A stretch of 13,842 bases of DNA from CAYLJJ01 sp964384025 (GTDB lineage Bacteria > Myxococcota_A > Bradymonadia > UBA7976 > UBA1532), in contig CAYLJJ010000130.1 in NCBI GenBank assembly GCA_964384025.1, positions 1-13,842 of the forward strand. The letters run 5' to 3'. Position 1 is the stretch's first letter. Every line of letters begins with the position of its first letter. Positions 6,901 to 13,633 of the stretch are shown here, piece after piece. The notes under the pieces were generated by a model. That model searched no databases, was not told the origin of the DNA, and saw only the letters and a list, made by a program, of their open reading frames with translations. The position numbers were made by a program, and so were the translations under genes.

Positions 6901-8306
6901 AGTCACGCTCACCAGAGCTCTGGGAGGCTCTCCTCTCTCTCATCGCCTCGGCCCTGCTCATCTCTCTTGGTCTGATCGGCTCCAAGGGGGAGTTGCCTGT
7001 CCCCATCCTCCTGCTCTTGGCCCTGATCCCCCCCACTCTTATGGGGCTACGCCTGGGGCTGCCTTGGGCAGAGTTGGAGGAGGGGATGGTGAAGGGAATG
7101 TCCTTGGCTCTTAAAGCGATGGCGATCCTGATGGTGGTGGGGGTGACCATCGCTGCTTGGGCAGCCTCAGGCACGATCGCGATCTTGATCGACTATGGGC
7201 TGGCGGTGCTCAGCCCTGCGGGCTTTTTGCCTCTGAGTTTGATCATCTGTGCGCTGATCTCTCTGGCGATCGGCAGCTCCTGGGCTACGGCGGCCACAGC
7301 AGGGGTTGCACTTATGGGGGTGGGAACAGCCCTGGGTATCCCCCCTGGGATGAGCGCTGGGGCGGTGCTCTCCGGCTCCTACTTTGGAGATAAGATGTCG
7401 CCGCTCTCAGATACCACCAACCTGGCCGCAGGCATCGTCGAGGTGCCCCTCTTTGAGCATATCCGCGCCATGATCTACACAACCCTGCCCGCGACTCTTT
7501 TGGCGCTCTTGGGCTTTGGGATCATGGGCGCTCTAGAGAGCAGCAGCGGGGGCTTTGATGCTTCTCGCGTCGAGGCCCTCGGCTTGGCGCTCAACCAGCA
7601 CCAGACCCTGAGCTTCTGGCTCTTGCTACCGCCCCTCTTGGTGATCGGCTTGGCTCTGCTTCGCTTCCCTGCTCTGCCCGCACTGCTCCTGGGCAGCCTC
7701 GCGGGGGTGATTCTGGCGCTCCTCTTTCAAGGTGCTGATTTTCAGAGCCTGCTGGCCTCTCTCTACAGCGGCTTTAAAGCTCAGAGTAGTGATGCAGCGG
7801 TCAATAAGCTCCTCTCCCGAGGTGGGATCGCGAGTATGCACGACACCATCTCCCTGATCTTGGTGGCAACAGCCCTGGGTGGAGTCTTGGAGCGCACAGG
7901 GGTGGTTGCTGTGCTCCTGAAGGCTCTCTTAAAGCGCGTCCGCTCCACCGCAGGGCTGATCAGCGCTACGGTCTTCTCAGGGATAGGGGTCAACTTCCTG
8001 ATGGCGGATCAATACCTCTCCATCGTTCTGCCAGGGCGCATGTATCGAGAGGCTTACCAACGTAAGGGGATCAAGGGTGCTGTCCTCTCTCGTACCTTAG
8101 AGGATGCAGGTACAGTGACCTCAGCTCTCTGCCCCTGGAACTCTGGGGGAGCCTATATGGCCGCGACCCTGGGTGTCAGCACCCTGGCCTATCTCCCCTA
8201 TGCCTTCTTCAATCTATTGATGCCCCTCATCGCCCTCAGCTATGCCTGGTTGGGGCTCTTTATCTGGCGAGAGCGCCTTGAAGATGGGCCTGAAAACCAG
8301 CCCTAA
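6897..8306 (+). CDS. nhaC: Na+/H+ antiporter, NhaC family
   Basis: The 469-residue product is highly hydrophobic with roughly ten or more membrane helices, the usual size for NhaC. The family hallmark is present at residues about 160-177 (GSYFGDKMSPLSDTTNLA), together with an upstream helix rich in small residues (LAIGSSWATAATAGVALMG). NhaC proteins exchange external protons for internal sodium at the cytoplasmic membrane. Related NhaC-superfamily members instead exchange malate for lactate or arginine for ornithine, so substrate is inferred from overall family only. The ATG at 6897 overlaps the TGA of the decayed remnant upstream; the ribosome site is weak (AAGAG, 6888-6892, 4 nt before the start). 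The next gene follows after 57 bp and nothing ties it functionally to this transporter. Confidence 0.93.
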   Translation: MKSRSPELWEALLSLIASALLISLGLIGSKGELPVPILLLLALIPPTLMGLRLGLPWAELEEGMVKGMSLALKAMAILMVVGVTIAAWAASGTIAILIDYGLAVLSPAGFLPLSLIICALISLAIGSSWATAATAGVALMGVGTALGIPPGMSAGAVLSGSYFGDKMSPLSDTTNLAAGIVEVPLFEHIRAMIYTTLPATLLALLGFGIMGALESSSGGFDASRVEALGLALNQHQTLSFWLLLPPLLVIGLALLRFPALPALLLGSLAGVILALLFQGADFQSLLASLYSGFKAQSSDAAVNKLLSRGGIASMHDTISLILVATALGGVLERTGVVAVLLKALLKRVRSTAGLISATVFSGIGVNFLMADQYLSIVLPGRMYREAYQRKGIKGAVLSRTLEDAGTVTSALCPWNSGGAYMAATLGVSTLAYLPYAFFNLLMPLIALSYAWLGLFIWRERLEDGPENQP

Positions 8307-8325
8307 ACTACATCTCAAGAGAGGG

Positions 8326-8347
8326 GGCTGTTATCTTCTGCACAGCC
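8326..8347 (+). promoter_or_regulatory. Hairpin between nhaC and the PEGA-like gene
   Basis: GGCTGT (8326-8331) and ACAGCC (8342-8347) form a perfect 6-bp stem with a 10-nt loop, ending 6 nt before the GAGGA ribosome site (8354-8358). There is no T tract, so it is not an intrinsic terminator. It could be an mRNA processing or attenuation element, or an operator. Confidence 0.3.
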
Positions 8348-8363
8348 AACCCTGAGGAATCCG

Positions 8364-9614
8364 ATGATCAAGCTCAGCCTCCTGCTCTGCCTGCCCACCT
8401 TGGCTCTGGGGGAGATCGCTGGGGGTGGCGTAATTGGCTATGGCAGCTTGATTCCTCCGGGCGCTGAGGCTGCCTTTGAAGAGGGGCTTAGGGCAGAGCA
8501 GCCTCTCTCTCCCGCTGAACCGCGCTTGGATCTCACTGGGGCTCGACGCCTCCTCAAGCAGGGAGAGGCGGCCTATATGCGGGCTCAACTTCGTAAAGCA
8601 GAGGGGTTTCTTGTGCGAGCGGTGCAATCCGCCCTACGTGAACCCAAGCAGCTGAAAGAGAGCCAAGAGGTGGTAGATACCATCCTTCTCTTAGCTCAGG
8701 TGCAGCTCAGCCGTCATCGCAAGAGCGCCGCTGACAAAACTCTGCTTTTGGGCCTGAGAAATCTCCCCGCTTTTCCCAAAGGAGGGCAGCCTGCGCCCAG
8801 CGTAGAGCAGCGGCTCCGACGCCTAAAGCGACGCAAAGATCTCAAGCTGAGCGCTCAGCTGAGCATAGAAAGTCAACCAGAGGGGCTGCCTCTATGGATC
8901 AACGGCGTTCGATTTGGGCGTACACCTCAGAGCCTCTCTGAGCTCCCCCACAGCAGCCTGGGGGTCGCTGTTGAGGGGCCTTATGGCCGCGTTTGGAGGG
9001 AGATCTCTCTAGAAACAGGATCTGCCACGCTCTCCTTTGATCTCGATCTGCGTCGCTACAAAGCACAGGCTCAGGAGGCGATTCAGCGTGGGGATCAGGC
9101 GGGAACTTTCTTCGCGTTAGCAGCCTTGGAGAGCGCGACAAATCGAGAGGAGAGCTGTTGGGCTTTGGTCAAAGATCAACAGGTGATGGTCCTGCGGATT
9201 TCGGGACAGAGGCGTCAGCTCCTGGGGGCTCGCAGTCAGAGGAGCCCAAGAGATCTCCAAGCTTGGCATATCCTGGGGAAGCTCTGTAGCGCCCCTGGGT
9301 TACTCTCTCAAGAGCAGATGAGGGCCTGGCTCTGGCCTCCAGCCTCCAAGCCGTTTCAGGAGAGTGATCGCTCTTCATCTGGCTTTGGTAGAGCGGGTTT
9401 TGGCTGGAGCGCGCTGGCTTTGGGGGCGGTAGCTGGAGGAGCTGGAGGCTATTTCGCTTGGCAGGCCTTCTCTGCCGCTGAGGAATATAACCAGGGAGGA
9501 GCGCCCGCTGATGAGAGCCGGGCGCGCTCACAAGCCCAACAGGGAGATATCGCTTTGGTTATCTCGGCGACTCTCCTGGGCGCTGGGTTTTACCTCCTCT
9601 TTGGCGGAGAGTGA
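8364..9614 (+). CDS. Exported PEGA-like protein with two C-terminal membrane segments
   Basis: The start is fixed by GAGGA (8354-8358) 5 nt before the ATG. A hydrophobic leader (IKLSLLLCLPTLALG) looks like a signal peptide; its Cys9 does not sit in a good lipobox. Residues about 60-150 are helical and TPR-like (GEAAYMRAQLRKAEGFLVRA). Residues about 163-228 resemble a PEGA domain: a short beta-rich unit with SIESQPEGLPLWINGVRFG followed by RTP. The C-terminus has two hydrophobic segments, around ALALGAVAGGAGGYFAW and ALVISATLLGAGFYLLFGG, separated by a polar Gln/Ala/Arg-rich loop, and the chain ends almost directly after the second. PEGA proteins in related bacteria are envelope proteins; membrane anchoring with the body outside the cytoplasm is the likely layout. 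The specific role is unknown. Confidence 0.75.
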   Translation: MIKLSLLLCLPTLALGEIAGGGVIGYGSLIPPGAEAAFEEGLRAEQPLSPAEPRLDLTGARRLLKQGEAAYMRAQLRKAEGFLVRAVQSALREPKQLKESQEVVDTILLLAQVQLSRHRKSAADKTLLLGLRNLPAFPKGGQPAPSVEQRLRRLKRRKDLKLSAQLSIESQPEGLPLWINGVRFGRTPQSLSELPHSSLGVAVEGPYGRVWREISLETGSATLSFDLDLRRYKAQAQEAIQRGDQAGTFFALAALESATNREESCWALVKDQQVMVLRISGQRRQLLGARSQRSPRDLQAWHILGKLCSAPGLLSQEQMRAWLWPPASKPFQESDRSSSGFGRAGFGWSALALGAVAGGAGGYFAWQAFSAAEEYNQGGAPADESRARSQAQQGDIALVISATLLGAGFYLLFGGE

Positions 9615-9697
9615 GGAGGCTCTTTCCCCAATTTGGAAGCTGTGTCGTTGATCCTGCCCTGCCCTTATGTTAGTGCTTCACACCATCCCGAAGATCG

Positions 9698-10201
9698 ATG
9701 AGTGAGCGCATGGTGAGCCTCCCTGAGTCCAGACGCAGAGATAAGCGTCATGAGCGACACAGACCTGGGAGGAAGGGCCGCCGCCGCTCCAAAACGATCG
9801 CCACCAAGCGTCTAAGCAAGGAGGAGCAGGCCCGCGCTGAGGAGCTGCGCTCTTTTAAGTATCAACGTCCTGATCATCGAGACCAGTGCGTCGATGGAGT
9901 TCGCCCTTGCCCCTATGTAGCCTGCAAACATCACCTCTATCTAGATGTGAACCCGGAGACCGGCTCCATCAAACTGAACTTCCCCGATCTGGAGGTCTGG
10001 GAGATGGAAGCGACCTGTGCCTTGGATGTCGCTGAGCGAGGGGGGATCACCCTGGAGGAGGTGGGGGAGATCCTTAACCTTACCCGAGAACGTATCCGTC
10101 AAGTAGAGGTGAAGGGCCTCCAGAAACTGAGAGAGACCGCCTCAGGTTTGGGCCTCCAAGAGTTCCTCTCCTTCTTGGAGGGCAACCTCTCTGTTGATTG
10201 A
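9698..10201 (+). CDS. Sigma-70 region-4-like helix-turn-helix DNA-binding protein
   Basis: Only the region-4 end of a sigma factor is recognisable: residues about 112-147 (GITLEEVGEILNLTRERIRQ, then VEVKGLQKLRE) match the helix-turn-helix that reads -35 elements. No region 2 is present, so it is not a complete sigma factor in this 167-residue product. The first 50 residues are highly basic (Arg/Lys/His), apt for nucleic-acid contact. Four cysteines (Cys64, Cys71, Cys76 in CPYVAC, Cys107) in a segment with KHHLYLD could bind a metal; this is inference. Similar small proteins are widespread in myxobacterial genomes, where they are annotated only as DNA-binding or sigma-like. No clear ribosome site precedes the ATG; an in-frame ATG at 9710 is the alternative. 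The next gene follows within 60 bp and may be co-transcribed. Confidence 0.85.
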   Translation: MSERMVSLPESRRRDKRHERHRPGRKGRRRSKTIATKRLSKEEQARAEELRSFKYQRPDHRDQCVDGVRPCPYVACKHHLYLDVNPETGSIKLNFPDLEVWEMEATCALDVAERGGITLEEVGEILNLTRERIRQVEVKGLQKLRETASGLGLQEFLSFLEGNLSVD

Positions 10202-10252
10202 GTCCTGAGAAGGGGATTGACAAGGGCTCCTAAGCGTTTTCAACTGTCAGTG

Positions 10253-10591
10253 ATGAACCTCTTTGTCTGCATCCTAAAAGACTATCGCCGTGTGGAGGAG
10301 GTCCTCCTGGCTCTCTTGGAGTTGGGGATCTCTGGAGCAACCCTCCTGGAGGGTCGCGGAATGGGCCAGATCTTGGGAGGAGAGATGCCTCTCTTCGCGG
10401 GGATGCGAGGGCTCTTCCCAGGCTCGGCTCAGGACTCGCAGCTGATCTTGGCGGTGATTTCTCAGGAGATGACCCCGGAGTGTTTCTCTGTGGTGGAGCA
10501 TATAGCGGGTCCTCTGGACTCCTCAGGAGCTGGGATCGCCTTTAGCCTACCTCTCGACCGAGTCATGGGATTGAACTCTCCAATAAATTAA
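10253..10591 (+). CDS. Small P-II-like (ferredoxin-fold) protein
   Basis: From ATG 10253 the product is 112 residues and begins as P-II-like proteins do (MNLFVCILKDYRRVEEVLLA), followed by LLELGISGATLLEGRGMG. It ends with GAGIAFSLPLDRVMGL, where P-II proteins have their last beta strands. P-II proteins are trimeric sensors that bind nucleotides and control partners through a T-loop. The corresponding segment here (EMPLFAGMRGLFPGSAQDS) lacks the uridylylated Tyr region of GlnB/GlnK, so nitrogen signalling is not implied. A TTG at 10217 is in frame with AGAAGGGG just before it, but the spacing (1 nt) is too short; ATG 10253 fits the family N-terminus yet has no clear ribosome site. The gene lies 51 bp after the sigma-like gene. 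The ligand and target are unknown. Confidence 0.7.
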   Translation: MNLFVCILKDYRRVEEVLLALLELGISGATLLEGRGMGQILGGEMPLFAGMRGLFPGSAQDSQLILAVISQEMTPECFSVVEHIAGPLDSSGAGIAFSLPLDRVMGLNSPIN

Positions 10592-10604
10592 GGGCTTGAA
10601 GCCC
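10592..10604 (+). promoter_or_regulatory. Short hairpin directly after the P-II-like gene
   Basis: GGGCT, TGA, AGCCC form a compact stem-loop starting with the first base after the TAA stop. There is no following T tract, so it is at best a weak pause or mRNA 3'-end stabiliser. Confidence 0.25.
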
Positions 10605-10645
10605 CTCGACTCATCGCATAATAAGTTCTCTTCTGTTCCCAGGCT

Positions 10646-11824
10646 TTGCGCTTATCTGACTGTGAGGTGTTTGTGCGTCGCGGCTACTTTATCCTGATGG
10701 CTCTGGCCGTCGCTGGTCTCTATGTCGCTGACCAGCTCGTGATCGTCTTTATCAGAGGGCAAATGGGCGTTGGAGACCAGGGGCTCTGTGTGGCCCACCC
10801 TGGATTCTCCTGCGCCGAAGTTGCCCGCAGCGTCTACAGCCAGATCGCGGGGGTCCCCAACGCTGTTTTGGCTCAGGGTTTCTACTTAACCCTCCTCATC
10901 TCCGCTTTGGCTCTGCGCTTTGGCAAGATCAAGAATCTCCACGATGCTCTCTTTGCATCAGGGCTTCTCGCCCTACTCTATGCCCTCTTCTTGGGAACCA
11001 TCAGTCATCTTGTGATCAAGAAGCTTTGCCCCTACTGCATGATGCTCTACGGGGTCAACTTAGGGCTCTTTATCACCCTCTCTTTTTTCCATCCAAAGGG
11101 TTTCAAGCGCGCATTTGGGAGGCTCCTTCGGGTCTTTAGCGCTCAGGGGACTTGGTTCATGGCTGCCCTGATGCTTTTGGGCTCTGGAGGCAGCTATGGC
11201 CTCTATCGTCTGCGCTTTAACCGCAGCGAAGCCCAGATGAAAGAGCACCACAGACAGATGGCAGAGAGGATGAAACCCACTCATTTTAAACTAGAGACAG
11301 GTGATGCCCCTTTCCGTGGCTCTCAAGAAGCCCTGGTTGAGGTGGTTGAGTTCTCTGACTTTCAATGCCCCTACTGCAGTCGTCTGGCCAAAAGCTTTAA
11401 GGAGATTCAGGCTGAGGAGCCTGGGCTCTTCCGTTACACCTTTAAGCAGCTCCCCATGAGCTTTCATAAACATGCTCGCGGAGCAGCAAAGGCTCATCTC
11501 TGCGCGGGGCGTCAGGGTAAGTTTTGGGAGATGCACGACCTCCTCTTCCAGAACCAAAAAAAGCTCAACCCCAAACAGCTTGAGGGTTACGCCCTGAGCT
11601 TGGGGGTCGATATGGAGTCCTTTATACATTGCCTCAAGGATCCCCAGATTGAGGAGCAGATCCAGAGAGAGGAGGCGGAGGCCAAAGCCCTTGGAGCTAC
11701 TGGAACCCCCACCTACTTTGTCAACGGTTGGCGTCAGCTGGGCGCGACCTCCAAAGATAAGCTGATCGGCATCCTCAGGAAGGCACGGCGGGATCGTCGC
11801 AAAGAGAAAAAAGCGACCCCCTGA
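10646..11824 (+). CDS. VKOR-DsbA fusion, disulfide bond-forming membrane protein
   Basis: Two parts are joined in 392 residues. Residues 1-190 hold about five membrane helices and VKOR features: a loop Cys pair (Cys48, Cys56) before a SVYSQIAGVPNAVLAQG stretch, and a helix-end CPYC at 128-131. Residues about 210-392 form a DsbA-like thioredoxin domain with CPYC at 241-244 (EFSDFQCPYCSRL) and the cis-Pro motif GTPTYFVNG near 353-361. In known bacterial VKORs the membrane part passes electrons from the thioredoxin-like domain to quinone, replacing DsbB; the DsbA-like domain oxidises exported proteins. All expected cysteines are present, so it should be active. The start is the weakest point: TTG 10646 is the first possible after an in-frame stop at 10622, with GTG at 10667 and 10673 as alternatives and no good ribosome site. 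Likely clients include cysteine-bearing exported proteins such as the MORN-repeat product (inference). Confidence 0.92.
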   Translation: MRLSDCEVFVRRGYFILMALAVAGLYVADQLVIVFIRGQMGVGDQGLCVAHPGFSCAEVARSVYSQIAGVPNAVLAQGFYLTLLISALALRFGKIKNLHDALFASGLLALLYALFLGTISHLVIKKLCPYCMMLYGVNLGLFITLSFFHPKGFKRAFGRLLRVFSAQGTWFMAALMLLGSGGSYGLYRLRFNRSEAQMKEHHRQMAERMKPTHFKLETGDAPFRGSQEALVEVVEFSDFQCPYCSRLAKSFKEIQAEEPGLFRYTFKQLPMSFHKHARGAAKAHLCAGRQGKFWEMHDLLFQNQKKLNPKQLEGYALSLGVDMESFIHCLKDPQIEEQIQREEAEAKALGATGTPTYFVNGWRQLGATSKDKLIGILRKARRDRRKEKKATP

Positions 11825-11842
11825 TCGGAAGGTTGGAGAGCT

Positions 11843-13318
11843 TCACCTCATGATCTGAGCCTGGGCGCGCAGCTGAGCCATCCAACGTGCCTGCTCTCTC
11901 TCAGAGATGGGCTCTTTCTGAAGCTCAAGCTTCAGCTGTGGGCTTAGAGCCTCAAAGCTGCTGTCTAGGGCACGCTCCAACTTGAGGATGTGCCAACCCT
12001 GCCCGCTGCGCAGGAGACGCAACTCTCCCTCCTTCATCTGCTCCAGCGCCTCTTTTAGAGGGCTTGGGATCTTCTCTAAGCGCCCTCCTCGCTCTGCGCT
12101 CTCTCGATCCTCTGAGCTTTGCAGCGCCAGGATAGAGAACTCCTCCCCCTCTTGAAGTTGCAACATCAGGATCTCAGCACGCTCCCGAGTTTTCTGCTCT
12201 CTGAGGGCCTCCTGGGCGCTCAGATCTACAGGGAAAGGGATCAGGAAATGTCGCAACAGTTTCCTATCCTGGCGAGGTAAAAAGCGTCGAACGCTGAGCT
12301 GGATCAGCGCTGCTCCGGTGGGCAAGTCGACGAGCTGAGGTGTTTTTAGAGGGAGAGATTCTAGGAGAGGGTCAAGATCTGGACCTAAGCGCCCTGGAGA
12401 GAAGCGCCCCAAAGCTCCCCCCTGAGCGCGGCTCAAAGGATCCTTGGAGTGAGCGCGAGCCAGGATCTCAAACTCCTCTCCCCTCTTCAACCGCTTCTGG
12501 AGCTGCTCTCCCTGAGAGCGAGCCTTGGAGCCCTCAAGCAGGATCCAGCGACCCTCATACTCTGCACCTCTGCGGAGACGTTCCACCTTGAGCAGATGAA
12601 AGCCCGCCGAGCTGCGAATTAGGGCACCGATCTCACCCAAAGAGAGCTGCTCTATCGCCTCCTCAAAGCTCTGGCCAAAGCGCCCTGAGCCAGAGATGAG
12701 CGACTCAGCGTCCTGCCATGAGCGACCCCTCAATAGCTGATGGCGAAGGGCTTCTGCTTGGCGTCGTGCGGCGCGGATCTGCTCAACCCTCTCTTTGAGA
12801 GGAGGCAACTCCTTGGGAAAACGGATCAAGATCTGGCGTACCTCTCTTAAATGCCCTCCGCTATAGCGTTCTTTAAAAAGGTGTTTAAGGCGATCTGCGC
12901 GACCTGAAGCGCGGATGAGGGCCTCTTTTAGGAGTTGGTGGCGGGCCTGGGGATGCTGCCCAGCGCGCCAGCTCTCCAGGTTAATATCGCAGCGCTGGAG
13001 CTGCTTCAGGAAGGCTGCCTCTCCTCCGGCAGCTCTCATCGCCTCAGCCTCACGCTTCAGGAGGGCCGCCTTGAGCTGTTCAGGGCTGAGCTTCAACTCC
13101 GCCTCTTGAGCAGCCTTCTCGACTAAGAGACGATCCAGCCAAGCGTTGAGGAACTCCGGCCCCTGCTCCAGCTCCAGTTGCCTTAGAAAATCAGCCCGGC
13201 TCAACTCCCGGCCGTTGAGCTTTAGCCAGGGCTCTTCGGCTGGTCTAGGGATCTCAGCTTGGGAGTCAGAAGGAGAGCGACAGCTCAGGAGGAGAAACAG
13301 TAGGAGCAACACACGCAT
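11843..13318 (-). CDS. Lipoprotein with three parvulin-like modules (SurA/PrsA-type)
   Basis: I start at the ATG read from 13318. It gives a clean lipoprotein leader (MRVLLLLFLLLSC, lipobox LLSC, Cys13) and 491 residues. The frame opens further upstream to 13435 and has another ATG at 13342, but these add polar residues and reach towards the tRNA promoter. An AGGA lies about 16 nt upstream, too far to settle the start. Residues 30-150 are helical, like a chaperone N-domain. Three tandem parvulin-like modules follow: about 157-247 (VRQILIRFP ... GFHLLKVERL), 253-343 (GEEFEILARAHSKDPLSRA, then QGGALGRFSPG) and 353-449 (RHFLIPFPVD ... GWHILKLERA). The modules are degenerate: the first lacks the usual GGxLG turn and the second lacks the closing G-(Y/F)-H-I-I-K pattern. 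It probably works as a periplasmic chaperone, with isomerase activity uncertain. It is convergent with the VKOR-DsbA gene, 18 bp away, with no visible intrinsic terminator between. Confidence 0.85.
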   Translation of the reverse strand: MRVLLLLFLLLSCRSPSDSQAEIPRPAEEPWLKLNGRELSRADFLRQLELEQGPEFLNAWLDRLLVEKAAQEAELKLSPEQLKAALLKREAEAMRAAGGEAAFLKQLQRCDINLESWRAGQHPQARHQLLKEALIRASGRADRLKHLFKERYSGGHLREVRQILIRFPKELPPLKERVEQIRAARRQAEALRHQLLRGRSWQDAESLISGSGRFGQSFEEAIEQLSLGEIGALIRSSAGFHLLKVERLRRGAEYEGRWILLEGSKARSQGEQLQKRLKRGEEFEILARAHSKDPLSRAQGGALGRFSPGRLGPDLDPLLESLPLKTPQLVDLPTGAALIQLSVRRFLPRQDRKLLRHFLIPFPVDLSAQEALREQKTRERAEILMLQLQEGEEFSILALQSSEDRESAERGGRLEKIPSPLKEALEQMKEGELRLLRSGQGWHILKLERALDSSFEALSPQLKLELQKEPISEREQARWMAQLRAQAQIMR

Positions 13319-13386
13319 CGTCGAATGTTCAGCTTCCTGCATCCTGGTGTCAATCTTCGGTGTGCTCAAAAAAAGCAGGTGAAAAG

Positions 13387-13399
13387 AAAGATCATCTTT
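13387..13399. promoter_or_regulatory. Inverted repeat overlapping the -35 box of the tRNA promoter
   Basis: AAAGAT and ATCTTT form a perfect 6-bp dyad around a single C, and its right arm runs into the -35 hexamer (TTGACA, 13398-13403). The position would suit a repressor or activator site in the divergent intergenic region, but a short AT-rich dyad may be chance. Confidence 0.2.
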
Positions 13400-13426
13400 G
13401 ACATCAAGGAGGAGCTTCCCTATAGT
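13398..13426 (+). promoter_or_regulatory. Near-consensus sigma-70 promoter for tRNA-Ala
   Basis: The -35 box TTGACA (13398-13403) is perfect, the spacer is exactly 17 bp, and the -10 box TATAGT (13421-13426) matches 5 of 6 consensus positions. Transcription would begin near 13433, about 10 nt before the mature tRNA. A-rich sequence upstream (A7 at 13368-13374 and further A runs) could act as an UP element. The bases after the -10 box are GCGC, a GC-rich discriminator typical of stable-RNA promoters under stringent control (inference). Confidence 0.8.
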
Positions 13427-13442
13427 GCGCTTCACCCTATTT

Positions 13443-13515
13443 GGGGCAGTAGCTCAGCTGGGAGAGCACTTGACTGGCAGTCAAGAGGTCAGGGGTTCGA
13501 GCCCCCTCTGCTCCA
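13443..13515 (+). tRNA. tRNA-Ala (anticodon GGC)
   Basis: A full cloverleaf can be folded by eye. The acceptor GGGGCAG pairs with CTGCTCC and includes a G3:U70 pair, the alanine identity element, with discriminator A73. The D arm is GCTC/GAGC. The anticodon stem CTTGA/TCAAG encloses loop CTGGCAG, giving anticodon GGC for GCC codons. The T arm is AGGGG/CCCCT with loop TTCGAGC. The 3' CCA is not encoded, since A73 is followed by CTC, so CCA must be added by nucleotidyltransferase. The length is 73 nt. It is a single-tRNA transcript bracketed by its own promoter and terminator. Confidence 0.97.
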
Positions 13516-13522
13516 CTCTAAA

Positions 13523-13550
13523 GCCGACCAGAAGGTCGGCTTTTTTTTTT
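13523..13550 (+). terminator. Intrinsic terminator after tRNA-Ala
   Basis: GCCGACC (13523-13529) and GGTCGGC (13534-13540) form a perfect 7-bp GC-rich stem with loop AGAA, followed directly by ten Ts (13541-13550). It is a textbook Rho-independent terminator 7 nt after the tRNA. Confidence 0.95.
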
Positions 13551-13633
13551 GCTCATCCCTTAGCAACGCAGGAGAAGATCGCGACAAGGGCTTCTCTCTA
13601 CGATAAAACCAGATGTTTTCTACGGAGAGAGAG

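Noticed and set aside
10217..10245. TTGACA followed 17 bp later by TCAACT, as a promoter for the P-II-like gene
   Set aside because: The -10 box matches only 3 of 6 positions, and transcription would start almost at the start codon. The TTG inside the -35 is also a competing start candidate.
13325..13353. Minus-strand TTGACA (13348-13353) with a possible -10 (GAACAT) before the parvulin-like lipoprotein
   Set aside because: The -35 is perfect but the -10 matches only 3 of 6, and the mRNA would be nearly leaderless. The missing ribosome site keeps the idea open, but it is too weak to list as a promoter.
13325..13606. + strand open frames running through the tRNA and its terminator
   Set aside because: They cover a clear promoter, tRNA and terminator. 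The tRNA structure explains the sequence and no ribosome site or domain supports coding.
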